Shown here: positions 1-7,905 of the stretch, one piece after another
How the letters are laid out: each line of letters opens with the position of its first letter
Numbering within the stretch: position 1 is the stretch's first letter
Source of the DNA: JBAZWE01 sp041660545
GTDB lineage: Bacteria > Actinomycetota > Thermoleophilia > BMS3ABIN01
Length of the DNA stretch: 11,810 nucleotides
Reading direction: 5' to 3'
Assembly (NCBI GenBank): GCA_041660545.1
Contig: JBAZWE010000058.1
Span: forward strand, 1 to 11,810
The notes under the pieces: model-generated
Database searches by the model: none
Told to the model about the DNA's origin: nothing
Seen by the model: the letters and a program-made list of their open reading frames with translations, nothing else
Position numbers and translations under genes: made by a program

Positions 1-171
1 ACCGCGCCGACGATCGGCAGGGTGATCGATGAGCTGGAGGAGTCAGATGTAGTGGGCACCGTCGCCGGCGATGATACGGTCCTGATGGTCATGCCCGACG
101 GCGCAAGCGCCAGCAGGATGAAAAAATTTTTGAATTCCAGGATCCAGTCAGCCCAGTCAGCCCGGAAATAG
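1..171 (+). CDS. argR: Arginine repressor ArgR, C-terminal end (partial)
   Basis: The reading frame is open from base 1 to a TAG at 169-171 and encodes the last 56 residues of a protein whose start lies outside the window. The piece contains IDELEESDVVGTVAGDDTVLMV, which matches the oligomerisation and arginine-binding domain of ArgR. In that family the GT[IV]AGDDT stretch carries the paired aspartates that bind L-arginine between trimers of the hexamer. ArgR senses arginine and represses arginine biosynthesis genes. The tail after the domain (RMKKFLNSRIQSAQSARK) is normal for the family. The stop codon abuts the argG ribosome-binding site, so argR and argG are probably co-transcribed, as in other Gram-positive arg clusters. 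The DNA-binding winged-helix half is not visible here. Confidence 0.9.
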   Translation, partial: TAPTIGRVIDELEESDVVGTVAGDDTVLMVMPDGASASRMKKFLNSRIQSAQSARK

Positions 172-180
172 AGGAAATAA

Positions 181-1380
181 ATGAGTGCTCAGGATAAAAA
201 AGTAGTCCTTGCATACTCCGGCGGTCTCGACACATCGGTGATGATCGCCTGGCTCAAGGAGAAGCACGGCCTCGACACGGTAGCCGTGCTTGTCGACGCC
301 GGACGCGCCTCAGGCCTGGACGGCCTTAAGCAGAAGGCGTTGGACATCGGCGCCGTCGAAGCCTTCGTCGTTGACGCAAGGGAAGAATTTGCCAACGATT
401 TCATCGTTCCGGCCCTGGCGGCCAATGCTCTTTACGAGGAAAAATACCCGCTGGTGAGCGCCCTGTCGCGGCCGCTTATCTGCAAGGTGCTGGTCGAGGC
501 GGCGCATAAAAGCGGCGCCACGGCCGTCGCGCATGGTTGTACCGCCAAGGGCAACGACCAGGTCCGTTTCGACCTGGGTATACGTTCGCTCGATCCGTCG
601 CTTGATATTCTGGCGCCGGCGCGGGAGTGGGGGATGACGCGCGAACAGTCGATGGAGTACGCCGAGGCGCGCGGTATCCCGATCCCACTAAAAAAGGAAA
701 GCCCTTACAGCATCGATGAGAACCTCTGGGGTCGGACCGTCGAATGCGGGCCGCTCGAGGACCCCTGGCTGGAACCGCCTGAGGATGCGTTCGCCGTGAC
801 CTGCGCACCGGCCGACGCGCCGGACGAACCGGCGTATGCCGAGGTCGAATTCGCGGCAGGTGTGCCCGTCGCGCTCGACGGCAAGAGCCTAAGTCTGGTC
901 GATCTGGTTTCTCACATCGACGAGATGGCCGGCGCTAACGGTTACGGCCGCGTCGACATGATGGAGAACCGGCTTGTGGGAATCAAGTCGCGTGAGGTCT
1001 ACGAGGTCCCGGGTTCACTGGCATTGATAATGGCCCACCGTGAGCTCGAGGACATGACCCTGCCGCGCGAACTTGTCCACTTCAAGCGGGGACTGGAGCA
1101 GAAGTTCGCCGACATGACCTACAACGGCGGCTGGTTCGATCCGCTCATGGACGCCATACGCGCTTTCATGACCGACACGCAGAAGCGCGTCAGCGGCACA
1201 GTGCGATTAAAATTTTTCAAGGGCTCATGCGTGGTCGCTGGCCGCAAGTCGCCGAACTCGCTCTATGATTTCGGCCTTGCTACATACGGCGGCGAAGACG
1301 CGTTCAGCCACGAAGCGGCGAAGGGCTTCTGCGAGCTCTGGGGTCTGCCGCTGGAGGTCTGGGCCAAGAAGGGCAAATAA
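181..1380 (+). CDS. argG: Argininosuccinate synthase
   Basis: This cytosolic enzyme joins citrulline and aspartate using ATP, giving argininosuccinate, AMP and pyrophosphate (penultimate step of arginine synthesis). The protein has 399 residues, the usual length. The N-type PP-loop signature AYSGGLDTS is at residues 11-19, and the second family signature GCTAKGNDQVRF at 119-130 carries aspartate/citrulline-binding residues. The N-terminal nucleotide-binding domain runs to about 165, followed by the synthetase/multimerisation domain with a C-terminal helix ending VWAKKGK. The ATG at 181 is well placed behind GAGGAAAT (171-178), which starts at the last base of the argR stop codon. Only 9 bp separate it from argR, so it is likely in the same transcript and under ArgR control. 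argH follows after 152 bp containing a large inverted repeat. Confidence 0.98.
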   Translation: MSAQDKKVVLAYSGGLDTSVMIAWLKEKHGLDTVAVLVDAGRASGLDGLKQKALDIGAVEAFVVDAREEFANDFIVPALAANALYEEKYPLVSALSRPLICKVLVEAAHKSGATAVAHGCTAKGNDQVRFDLGIRSLDPSLDILAPAREWGMTREQSMEYAEARGIPIPLKKESPYSIDENLWGRTVECGPLEDPWLEPPEDAFAVTCAPADAPDEPAYAEVEFAAGVPVALDGKSLSLVDLVSHIDEMAGANGYGRVDMMENRLVGIKSREVYEVPGSLALIMAHRELEDMTLPRELVHFKRGLEQKFADMTYNGGWFDPLMDAIRAFMTDTQKRVSGTVRLKFFKGSCVVAGRKSPNSLYDFGLATYGGEDAFSHEAAKGFCELWGLPLEVWAKKGK

Positions 1381-1388
1381 ACCCATAA

Positions 1389-1497
1389 GCCGTTCGGAAT
1401 GTTCCCCTTCGTGAACTGTGATTCGCGGAGTGAACTGATCAACTGGCAGGCTCGGTTGCGCGAATAGATGTTCGCTTCGGGAAACATCCCGAACGGC
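1389..1497. repeat. Long imperfect inverted repeat between argG and argH
   Basis: The arms 1389-1427 and 1459-1497 are each 39 bases. Read as reverse complements, 29 of 39 positions match without gaps; two mismatches become G:U pairs in RNA. The outer part is best (GCCGTTCGG.ATGTT.CCC, 17 of 19), and the inner ATTCGCG/CGCGAAT match is perfect. The 31-base loop can pair a little further. The octamer GTGAACTG also occurs twice, at 1411-1418 and 1430-1437. There is no T-run after the 3' arm, so this is not a standard intrinsic terminator. It fills most of the 152-bp gap. It could be a MITE/REP-type palindromic repeat, an mRNA stability or processing element, or a regulatory hairpin. No second copy is present in this window. 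Confidence 0.75.
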
Positions 1498-1532
1498 CAC
1501 AATATTCAGCCAGGTACAAGGAAAAAGACTTT

Positions 1533-2969
1533 ATGAAGGAAAACAACAACACACATTTCTGGTCAGGTCGCTTCGACCAGCCGCCGCATGAGCTGTTTCA
1601 GCAACTCAACGCCTCGATAACCTTCGACTGGCGGCTGGCTCCCTACGATATACAGGGTTCGCTGGCCCATGCGCGCATGCTTTCCAGTATCGGCGTCCTT
1701 ACCGCCGACGAGTTCGGTCAGATCGAGACGGGCCTCGGCCAGATCATGGTAGAGATCGCCCGTGGCGAGTTCGAGTTCAAGCTCGAAGATGAGGATATCC
1801 ATTCCGCGATCGAGAAGCGGCTCATCGAACTGGCCGGCGACGTCGGCAAAAAACTGCATACGGCACGCAGCCGCAACGACCAGGTCGCCACCGACCTGGC
1901 GCTTTTCCTGCAGGATCACATCGGCCAGCATCTCGCCGACCTGGTCTCGCTGCTGGAGGCCTTCCTCAAGCAGGCTGAAGCCAGCATGGGCGTCATCATG
2001 CCGGGTTATACACATCTGCAGCGGGCTCAACCCGTGCTATTGTCCCATCATCTTCTGGCATATTACGAGATGTTCTCGCGCGATCACGTGCGGCTGATGC
2101 GGGTGCTGGAGGCCGCCCAGGTCATGCCGCTGGGAGCTGGCGCTCTGGCGGGCGTCAACTATCCGATAAATCGTGACCAGACCGCGGCCGAGCTGGGATT
2201 CGAGCGGCCGGGCGCCAACTCGCTCGACGACGTCTCCAACAGGGACTTCGCGCTCGATTACCTGGGCGCGGCTTCGAACTTGAGCATCCACCTCTCACGT
2301 TTTGCGGCTGAGCTCATCCTCTGGTCCAGCGCCGAGTTCGGCTTTGCCGAGCTCCCCGACGCGTTCACTTCGGGTTCGAGCATCATGCCGCAGAAGAAGA
2401 ACGCCGACGCCTGCGAGCTTATCCGCGCCAAGGCGGCGCGCGTGGCTGCCAACTGGCAGGGACTTACCAGCCTGCTGGCCGGGCTGCCGCTGGCTTACAA
2501 CAAGGACATGCAGGAAGACAAGCTCTATATATTCGAGACCGCCGACATCCTGCTTGCGACCATACCGGTCATGACGGAAATGGTGGCGACATTAAAGTTC
2601 AAACCGGAGCGCATGCGCCAGACCGCCGAGGAGAGTTTTTCCGTTGCCACGGAAGTCGCGGACTATCTGGCGGGCAAGGGGCTGGCATTCCGTGACGCCC
2701 ATCGCATAACCGGCGAGATGGTCCGCAAATGCATCGATGAGGGCCGCGCCCTGGCCGATCTGACGCCCGCCGAGCTCAAAGTTTTTGCGGAGGAGTTTGA
2801 TGATTCCTTCAGCGGGGTCGTCGATGTCGAAGCGGCCGTTGAGCGCAAGGATTCATATGGAGGGACTTCTTCCGGGCAGGTCGAAGCGCAGCTTTTAGTC
2901 GCATCGCGCCGGCTTGAGGGACTGAAGCAGACGCTGGCGGATATGGCGCGTCCAGAGGACCCCGCCTAG
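1533..2969 (+). CDS. argH: Argininosuccinate lyase
   Basis: This enzyme splits argininosuccinate into arginine and fumarate, the last step of arginine synthesis. It acts as a cytosolic homotetramer of the fumarase/aspartase superfamily. The 478-residue length is slightly above the common 455-470. Visible motifs are TARSRNDQ at 110-117, GYTHLQRAQP at 158-167 with the catalytic-region histidine at 161, and the superfamily signature GSSIMPQKKN at 281-290, which carries the catalytic serine (Ser283 by position). The mobile signature loop, central helical bundle and C-terminal domain are all present. The ATG at 1533 has AAGGA at 1518-1522, about 10 bases upstream. The gene lies downstream of argG beyond the inverted repeat, and mpg begins 10 bp after its TAG stop, so argH probably leads or shares a transcript with the following three genes. 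Confidence 0.98.
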   Translation: MKENNNTHFWSGRFDQPPHELFQQLNASITFDWRLAPYDIQGSLAHARMLSSIGVLTADEFGQIETGLGQIMVEIARGEFEFKLEDEDIHSAIEKRLIELAGDVGKKLHTARSRNDQVATDLALFLQDHIGQHLADLVSLLEAFLKQAEASMGVIMPGYTHLQRAQPVLLSHHLLAYYEMFSRDHVRLMRVLEAAQVMPLGAGALAGVNYPINRDQTAAELGFERPGANSLDDVSNRDFALDYLGAASNLSIHLSRFAAELILWSSAEFGFAELPDAFTSGSSIMPQKKNADACELIRAKAARVAANWQGLTSLLAGLPLAYNKDMQEDKLYIFETADILLATIPVMTEMVATLKFKPERMRQTAEESFSVATEVADYLAGKGLAFRDAHRITGEMVRKCIDEGRALADLTPAELKVFAEEFDDSFSGVVDVEAAVERKDSYGGTSSGQVEAQLLVASRRLEGLKQTLADMARPEDPA

Positions 2970-2979
2970 CTGTTTATCC

Positions 2980-3564
2980 ATGCCGGAAAAGGTCCTATCC
3001 AAATCCTTCTACGCCCGTAAGGTCCAGAAAGTGGCCCGCGAACTAATCGGATGCAAGTTGATGCACGATGGCGTCGGGGGAATAATAGTCGAGACCGAAG
3101 CCTATAACCGGAACGATCCCGCCTGTCATGCATTCAGAGGTCAGACTGAAAGAAACAGGATAATGTTTGGCCCGCCGGGCAGGGCATATATATACTTCAC
3201 GTATGGCATGCATCATCTTGTGAACATAGTTTGCGAGGAGGACGGCGAGCCGGCAGCCGTTCTGATACGGGCCCTGGAGCCCACGGACGGCATCGATGAG
3301 ATGAAGCGGCGGCGCGATCCCGTGCAGAACCTGGTGCAGCTGGCAAGCGGTCCGGGCAAAATAGCACAGGCGCTCGCTATAGACTTAAGGCATTACGGTC
3401 AACCGGTTTACAGAGGCGGTCTTAAGGTACACGCCCGGAACGCCGATTGGCAAAAACCGGGTATTGTTACAACATCGCGTATCGGCATCAAGGCCGGTAC
3501 TGAACATAAGTGGCGCTACTGCGCCGCCGAAAGCAGATTTCTGTCCCGGAAACTGACGACATAA
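2980..3564 (+). CDS. mpg: 3-methyladenine DNA glycosylase (AAG/MPG family)
   Basis: This base-excision repair enzyme removes alkylated purines such as 3-methyladenine from DNA. The 194-residue length is typical of the bacterial AAG family. The family core is intact: VETEAY (37-42) with the likely catalytic glutamate at residue 40 and Tyr42, then DPACHAFRGQTERNRIMFG (46-64) with His50, and YIYFTYGMH (70-78). GPGKIAQALAI (124-134) and the C-terminal SRIGI...WRY (166-180) follow. These correspond to active-site and base-flipping residues of human AAG (Glu125, Tyr127, His136, Tyr159), matched by eye. The ATG is 10 bp after the argH stop. No good Shine-Dalgarno sequence precedes it, so translation may depend on coupling to argH. 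The NIF3 gene follows after 11 bp. The link to arginine genes looks like operon packing rather than shared function. Confidence 0.95.
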   Translation: MPEKVLSKSFYARKVQKVARELIGCKLMHDGVGGIIVETEAYNRNDPACHAFRGQTERNRIMFGPPGRAYIYFTYGMHHLVNIVCEEDGEPAAVLIRALEPTDGIDEMKRRRDPVQNLVQLASGPGKIAQALAIDLRHYGQPVYRGGLKVHARNADWQKPGIVTTSRIGIKAGTEHKWRYCAAESRFLSRKLTT

Positions 3565-3571
3565 GGGGAGG
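3565..3571 (+). promoter_or_regulatory. Ribosome-binding site fixing the NIF3 TTG start
   Basis: GGGGAGG begins right after the mpg stop codon and lies 4 bases before a TTG at 3576. It is the strongest Shine-Dalgarno match nearby. It favours TTG 3576 over the in-frame ATG at 3510, which lies inside mpg and would add 22 residues (ALLRRRKQ...) that read like an mpg shadow. Confidence 0.75.
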
Positions 3572-3575
3572 ACAA

Positions 3576-4595
3576 TTGAAACTGGAAGAGATTTACAAGC
3601 TCGCGATCGCGATGGGTATCAAGGCGGACCCGAGGGGCAAGCGGGACGTGGAGAAGCTTCTTGAAAAAACGCAGACGGCTTATGAAAAGCTGGAAGCCGA
3701 TGAAAAAGAGGATTACGATACCGACCGCCTGACCAACCCGTTCGCCGACACTCGCATCCTTTATGGCGATACGTCAACCGAGGTCAAATCGATGATCGTG
3801 GGTGTCGACATGGAGACCCAGGAGCTGCTGCTCGCCGATCGCCTGCGTGAGAAGGGCACAAAGATCGACCTGGTGATGGGTCACCACCCGGAAGGCAAGG
3901 CACTGGCGGCCCTGGCGGACGTCATGGGGGTGCAGGCCGATGTCTGGCATAACATGGGTGTGCCGATCAACGTCGGGGAGGCGGTTATCGAGGGGCGGCA
4001 GTCCGAGGTGATGCGCCTGATGCTGCCGCTCAATCATCAGCGTCCGGTCCGGACCGCTGAACTTCTCGACATCCCCCTGATGTGTGTCCATACACCTTGC
4101 GACAACCTGGTCACCAGTTTTCTGCAGAAGCATTTCGACAAGAAAGGACCCGGTCTCACTCTGGGCGAGGTGCGCGATGATTTAAGAAAGATCCCGGAAT
4201 ATCGGGAAGCCGCCAGGATGAACGCCGGTCCCACGATAGTCGTCGGCAAGGAATCTCGCCGTGCGGGTCGCGTGTTGATAGACATGACGGGCGGAACGGG
4301 AGGACCGGCGGAATCGATGGAGAAGCTGGCAGCCGCCGGCGTCGGTACACTAATAGGCATGCATATCAGCGAGAAGAACCGCGAAGAGGCCGAAAAACAG
4401 AAAATCAATGTCGTCATCGCCGGGCATAACTCCAGCGATTCGATCGGTATCAACCTGTTTATCGACGAACTGGAGAAGAAGGGCGTTAAGATCATCCCCT
4501 GTTCGGGTCTGATCCGGGTCAACCGGTTGAAGAAAAAGGCGAGCCCGGCAAAGAAGGGAAAGAGCAGGAGCAGGAAGGAGACGGCCCGTTCTTGA
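3576..4595 (+). CDS. NIF3-family (NGG1p-interacting factor 3-like) metal-binding protein
   Basis: From the TTG start this is 339 residues. NIF3 proteins are widespread, form hexameric toroids and bind two metal ions; the exact reaction is unsettled, though GTP cyclohydrolase I type 2 is a common but weak label. The metal-site motifs are visible: GHHPEG with His103/His104, VHTPCDN with His172/Asp176, and AGHNSSD with His284 and Asp288, where many family members have Glu. An N-terminal segment of about 70 residues (KLEEIYKLAIAMGIKADPRGK...) precedes the core, as in a longer bacterial subgroup recalled from memory. The tail from about 318 is Lys/Arg/Ser-rich and probably disordered. The start is set by GGGGAGG at 3565-3571. 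The stop TGA overlaps the next gene's TTG, which suggests translational coupling with the methyltransferase. Confidence 0.85.
   Translation: MKLEEIYKLAIAMGIKADPRGKRDVEKLLEKTQTAYEKLEADEKEDYDTDRLTNPFADTRILYGDTSTEVKSMIVGVDMETQELLLADRLREKGTKIDLVMGHHPEGKALAALADVMGVQADVWHNMGVPINVGEAVIEGRQSEVMRLMLPLNHQRPVRTAELLDIPLMCVHTPCDNLVTSFLQKHFDKKGPGLTLGEVRDDLRKIPEYREAARMNAGPTIVVGKESRRAGRVLIDMTGGTGGPAESMEKLAAAGVGTLIGMHISEKNREEAEKQKINVVIAGHNSSDSIGINLFIDELEKKGVKIIPCSGLIRVNRLKKKASPAKKGKSRSRKETARS
4573..4580 (+). promoter_or_regulatory. Ribosome-binding site for the methyltransferase TTG start
   Basis: GGAAGGAG lies within the last codons of the NIF3 gene, 11 bases before the TTG at 4592. It supports re-initiation at the TTGA overlap. 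No in-frame ATG with a better site is seen before the conserved SAM-binding region. Confidence 0.5.
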
Positions 4596-5341
4596 AGTTC
4601 CTGCGGAGCATCAAGCAGGCGATAAATCCGCCCCCGAAGGAATATCACCATACGATCGAACGCGTATGTCCGGATTTTCCTGACGAGAATTTTGACAACC
4701 ATGTCAGGGTATATGAGTTCGGCATGCAGTTCGTTCCCGGGAAGGATGTCCTCGATGTCGGTTGTGGCACCGGATACGGTTCACATCTTTTCAGCACGAA
4801 AGGCGCCAGGTCAGTCCTTGCGATTGATTTCTCGGATGAGGCCATAAGCTACGCCAAAGATCATTACTCGCATCCGGGCCTTAAGTACAGGCAGATGGAT
4901 GCCCAGAAGATCACCAGCCCCGACAACGCATTCGATACGATCTTCTCCTCGGAAAACATCGAGCACCTGCAGGAGCCTGAGCTGTGCCTGACTCACATGC
5001 GCCGGGTGCTCAAGGATGGCGGCATCCTGGTCATGGGCACGCCGAACAAGGAATATTTCTCTCCGGGGATGGAGGAGACTTCAAACGAGTTCCATCCGCA
5101 TGAGTTCTATTTTGAAGACATCGAAGAGATGTTGAAGCAGCATTTTGAAAGTGTCTTCATTTTCGAGAATACCGTCGAGAGCGAAAGCCCACTGGGGCGC
5201 GAGATGAAAGAAGACCGGCGCAAGCGTGGCAAGCTGGGGATATTGCCCGAACTGGACCAGAAGACGATCACACTGGGCGGCCGCCAGGTCGACCTTACCT
5301 ACTTAAACAACACGCACTCTTTCATGACGCTTTCCTGGTAG
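4592..5341 (+). CDS. Class I SAM-dependent methyltransferase, substrate unknown
   Basis: The protein is 249 residues with the Rossmann-like fold of the Methyltransf_11/UbiE-type group. Motif I is VLDVGCGTGYG (53-63), and the ribose-binding acidic residue at the end of strand 2 is Asp79 in AIDFS. The adenine-contact region is MDAQKI (102-107). Motif post-II is FDTIFSSENIEHLQEP (114-129), and strand 5 is LKDGGILVMGTPN (140-152). The C-terminal part (160-249), which would define the substrate, is not one I recognise. No signal peptide or membrane segment is seen, so it should be cytosolic. It starts at TTG, sharing four bases (TTGA) with the NIF3 stop, so the two are likely co-translated. A functional link with NIF3 is only an inference from this coupling. 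It converges with the penicillin-binding protein gene. Confidence 0.85.
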   Translation: MKFLRSIKQAINPPPKEYHHTIERVCPDFPDENFDNHVRVYEFGMQFVPGKDVLDVGCGTGYGSHLFSTKGARSVLAIDFSDEAISYAKDHYSHPGLKYRQMDAQKITSPDNAFDTIFSSENIEHLQEPELCLTHMRRVLKDGGILVMGTPNKEYFSPGMEETSNEFHPHEFYFEDIEEMLKQHFESVFIFENTVESESPLGREMKEDRRKRGKLGILPELDQKTITLGGRQVDLTYLNNTHSFMTLSW

Positions 5342-5419
5342 CAGGCAGCGCCCGGATGTGCGGTCTGCGTGACGATCACAGGGGCCGGCAACGCGGGACC
5401 GAGCCGGACAATAAAAACC

Positions 5420-7717
5420 CTACTGCTCCTCGTCGTTGTTTTCCTCCGGCGCCTGCACACTGCCTGGCGGACCGGCGACCGCGATAACAAAGCGATTGAC
5501 ACCCTGGCGCATTTTCGTCCCGGCCTTGGGTGACTGGTCGACCACGAGATCGGCCGGTTTGCTCGCATCCGATCTGTAGGTGACATCAACCTCGAGGCCG
5601 GCTGCCGCCAGGACTTTCCACGCCTCGGCGAAGCGCATGCCCGTGACGTTGGGCGCCGCAATTTCCTTTGCCTGATGGATGGTGCACTTTTCGGTCGGCA
5701 AATGATTAGGCAGGAAGCTGCGGTTTTCTTTCTTCGGACACCAGGGATTGGCGAGCAGGCCTGAATCCACACAGATCTGCACCTGCGCAAGATCGGCGTT
5801 GGGCGGTTTGGAAAAGTCACTGGCCGGAGTATTGGCCAGCGCTTCATTCATGTAGGAGTTCCATATCTGCGCCGGCCAGGCGCCACCGGTAACACGCACA
5901 CCACGAACATCCGCCATCGATACGCGCTGGCCTGGATAGCCGATCCAGACGGTCGTCACCAGGTCCGGGGTGTAGCCGGAGAACCAGGCATCGACGTGAT
6001 CCTCGGTCGTGCCGCTCTTGCCGGCGCAGGGTCGGCCCAGGTTGCTCCATTTGCCGGTCCCGTTCATCGCGACTTTCTTAAGCACACTGTTGACGTGATA
6101 GGCGATGACGGGATCGAGCACCGGTGTCGCCACCGGTTTGTTATCATCTATGACTTTTCCCTGCGAGTCGGTTGTCATGGCGATAGAGATGGGGTCGGGA
6201 CCGTCTCCGTTGAAATCGATGCTGCCGGTGACCTTGTTGCCACCGTTGGCGAAGGTGCCGTAGGCGGATGCAAGCTCGAGAGGTGTGACGCCGTTGTCGA
6301 GGCCGCCAAGCGCAATGGCGGGCCTGGCGCTGAACGAAGTGTTGATGCCCGCCTTGCGGGCAGTGTCGGCCACGTCGGCGGCGCCGATCTTCATCATCAG
6401 CTCCGCGTAAACCGCGTTGTCTGAATAAACCGTTGCTTTTTCCAGGCTGATCTTGCCCAGGTAAAGGTTGTCAAAGTTCGCCACATCCCAGACAGCGCCC
6501 TCGGCGCCAAGGTTGAAGTGCTTTGGTTCGGAAACAAACGTAGTGCCGGGGGAGATGCCCTTGTTCATGGCGGTCGCGAGAACAAATGGCTTGAAGGCGG
6601 AACCGGGTTGCCTGTGCCCCTGGGTGGCCACGTTGAATTTCTGCTCGGCGAAGTTACGGCCGCCCACCATGGCGCGAACCGCGCTGGTTGCCGGGTCGAG
6701 TGAGACGAGTGCGGCGCTGGGATCGGCCGGCTGGTCAAGCACCGAAGCAACAGCCTTTTCCGCGGCCGCCTGTCTTCCCAGGTCAAGGGTGGTATAGACA
6801 CGCAACCCGCCCTCGAACGTCGTCCTTGTGCCATAACGGGCTATCAGCTGTTCCTTGATGTATTCGACGAAATAGGGGGCGAGTTCGTTCTGTGGACCGA
6901 GTTTCGAGGGTTGCACCGGCAGGGGGGAAGCGGAAGCCTGGTCATATTCCTCTTGTGTGATCATTCCATGGTTCTTCATCTTGGCAAGGACCATGTCCCG
7001 CCTTTGTCTGGCGGCGTCCGGGTTGTTGAACGGCGAGAACTGCACCGGGGATTTGGGCAGCGCCGCAAGCAGCGCGCAATCGGCCAGGCTTAAGTCCATG
7101 GCAGACTTGTTGAAGTAGATCGTCGCCGCCACCTGCAACCCGTAGGCGCCGTTGCCGAAGTAGATGGTGTTTAAGTACTCGCTGATGATCTTGTCCTTGG
7201 ACCATTTCTGCTCCAGTTCGTAGGCGTAGATAGCCTCGACCAGCTTGCGGTTTACGCTAGGTTCATTGGAAACGTAGGTATTCTTGATGTATTGCTGGGT
7301 TATGGTGCTGCCTCCCTCGACCAGCTTCCCCTCGATGAAGTTAGAAAAGACCGCCCTGGTCATGCCGACCGGGTCGACGCCGCTGTGATCATAGAATCGA
7401 TCGTCCTCCACGACTATAAGCGCCTGCTTCATGCGCTGCGGAATCTGCTCGGGCATGAGCAATACGCGATTCTCGCCGGAATTGAGGACGGCTATGACCT
7501 GCGGGGCTGTGGGGTTGCTGTCGTAGATGAATGTATCATCGCTGGCGCGGTACTCTTCCTCCTTGTCCAGCGAGGGGAGGTTCTCGCTGAAGGAATCCCA
7601 CGCCCTGGATATCGCCGGCGATGCGGCCAGCATTATCAGGATCATGAGAGCTAGTACCGTGCGCAAACGGGGGAAACTCTTGCGCCGGGTTCTTCTCTGG
7701 CGGCTGTTATAAGTCAT
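5420..7717 (-). CDS. Class A (bifunctional) penicillin-binding protein with one PASTA domain
   Basis: This enzyme polymerises lipid II glycan strands and cross-links peptides on the outer face of the membrane. Of 765 residues, a basic N-terminus (RQRRTRRKSFPRLR) is followed by one membrane anchor at about 20-38. The GT51 transglycosylase domain (about 80-250) has EDDRFYDHSG with catalytic Glu104, and EGGSTITQQ with Glu134. The transpeptidase domain (about 300-625) has SAFK with nucleophile Ser373 and Lys376, SDN (432-434) and KSGT (567-570). A cysteine-containing linker (Cys649, Cys660, Cys678) leads to one PASTA repeat at about 688-748 and an acidic tail. PASTA domains bind peptidoglycan or related ligands. 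The layout resembles actinobacterial PonA/PbpA proteins. The ATG has only a weak GAAGG about 13 bases upstream. Transcription diverges from the YdeI-family gene. Confidence 0.96.
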   Translation of the reverse strand: MTYNSRQRRTRRKSFPRLRTVLALMILIMLAASPAISRAWDSFSENLPSLDKEEEYRASDDTFIYDSNPTAPQVIAVLNSGENRVLLMPEQIPQRMKQALIVVEDDRFYDHSGVDPVGMTRAVFSNFIEGKLVEGGSTITQQYIKNTYVSNEPSVNRKLVEAIYAYELEQKWSKDKIISEYLNTIYFGNGAYGLQVAATIYFNKSAMDLSLADCALLAALPKSPVQFSPFNNPDAARQRRDMVLAKMKNHGMITQEEYDQASASPLPVQPSKLGPQNELAPYFVEYIKEQLIARYGTRTTFEGGLRVYTTLDLGRQAAAEKAVASVLDQPADPSAALVSLDPATSAVRAMVGGRNFAEQKFNVATQGHRQPGSAFKPFVLATAMNKGISPGTTFVSEPKHFNLGAEGAVWDVANFDNLYLGKISLEKATVYSDNAVYAELMMKIGAADVADTARKAGINTSFSARPAIALGGLDNGVTPLELASAYGTFANGGNKVTGSIDFNGDGPDPISIAMTTDSQGKVIDDNKPVATPVLDPVIAYHVNSVLKKVAMNGTGKWSNLGRPCAGKSGTTEDHVDAWFSGYTPDLVTTVWIGYPGQRVSMADVRGVRVTGGAWPAQIWNSYMNEALANTPASDFSKPPNADLAQVQICVDSGLLANPWCPKKENRSFLPNHLPTEKCTIHQAKEIAAPNVTGMRFAEAWKVLAAAGLEVDVTYRSDASKPADLVVDQSPKAGTKMRQGVNRFVIAVAGPPGSVQAPEENNDEEQ

Positions 7718-7813
7718 ATTGTGGAAATGCCTTCGACCTTCAGGTTCAGTAACCTTCCATCACCGGCGGATGCGGGTGCGATTCCGGGGAAAGTCGCTGC
7801 AAAACAGGATATA

Positions 7814-7822
7814 ATTATAGCA
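7814..7822 (-). promoter_or_regulatory. Possible extended -10 promoter for the penicillin-binding protein gene
   Basis: On the - strand these bases read TGCTATAAT, a perfect extended -10 (TGn-TATAAT). It lies about 95 bases upstream of the PBP start codon in the divergent intergenic region. No good -35 is seen, which extended -10 promoters can tolerate. The sequence is partly symmetric, so + strand bases 7810-7815 also read TATAAT and could serve the divergent YdeI-family gene. The leader between this element and the PBP start contains a small hairpin (AGGTT/AACCT, 7742-7755). Confidence 0.4.
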
Positions 7823-7898
7823 GCAAAGTAGCTGTCCGGCTTTTTCGTGGAGACAGCCGCACTTCTTATACGCTTCGGCCCTGAAAAAATACGCCACC

Positions 7899-7905
7899 AG
7901 GAAGG
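7899..7905 (+). promoter_or_regulatory. Ribosome-binding site fixing the YdeI-family start
   Basis: AGGAAGG lies 4 bases before the ATG at 7910. It supports this start over an in-frame GTG at 7847, which would add 21 residues without family similarity and has no clear ribosome-binding site. Confidence 0.7.

Noticed and set aside
1225..1502. Two - strand reading frames of 79 and 91 codons across the argG end and the inverted repeat
   Set aside because: They lie mostly antisense to argG, have no family resemblance or ribosome-binding site, and end in the palindrome.
3510..3575. N-terminal extension of the NIF3 gene from ATG 3510
   Set aside because: It overlaps mpg codons, lacks a ribosome-binding site, and reads as a basic shadow peptide; TTG 3576 has a strong site.
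5342..5419. Possible bidirectional terminator between the convergent methyltransferase and PBP genes
   Set aside because: GTGA/TCAC (5369-5379) and CCGGC/GCCGG (5385-5407) can pair, but neither is followed by a T-run on the correct strand.
5299..5847. 182-codon - strand reading frame inside the PBP gene
   Set aside because: Arg/Pro/Ser-rich shadow of the PBP C-terminus in another frame; the PBP and PASTA reading is unambiguous.
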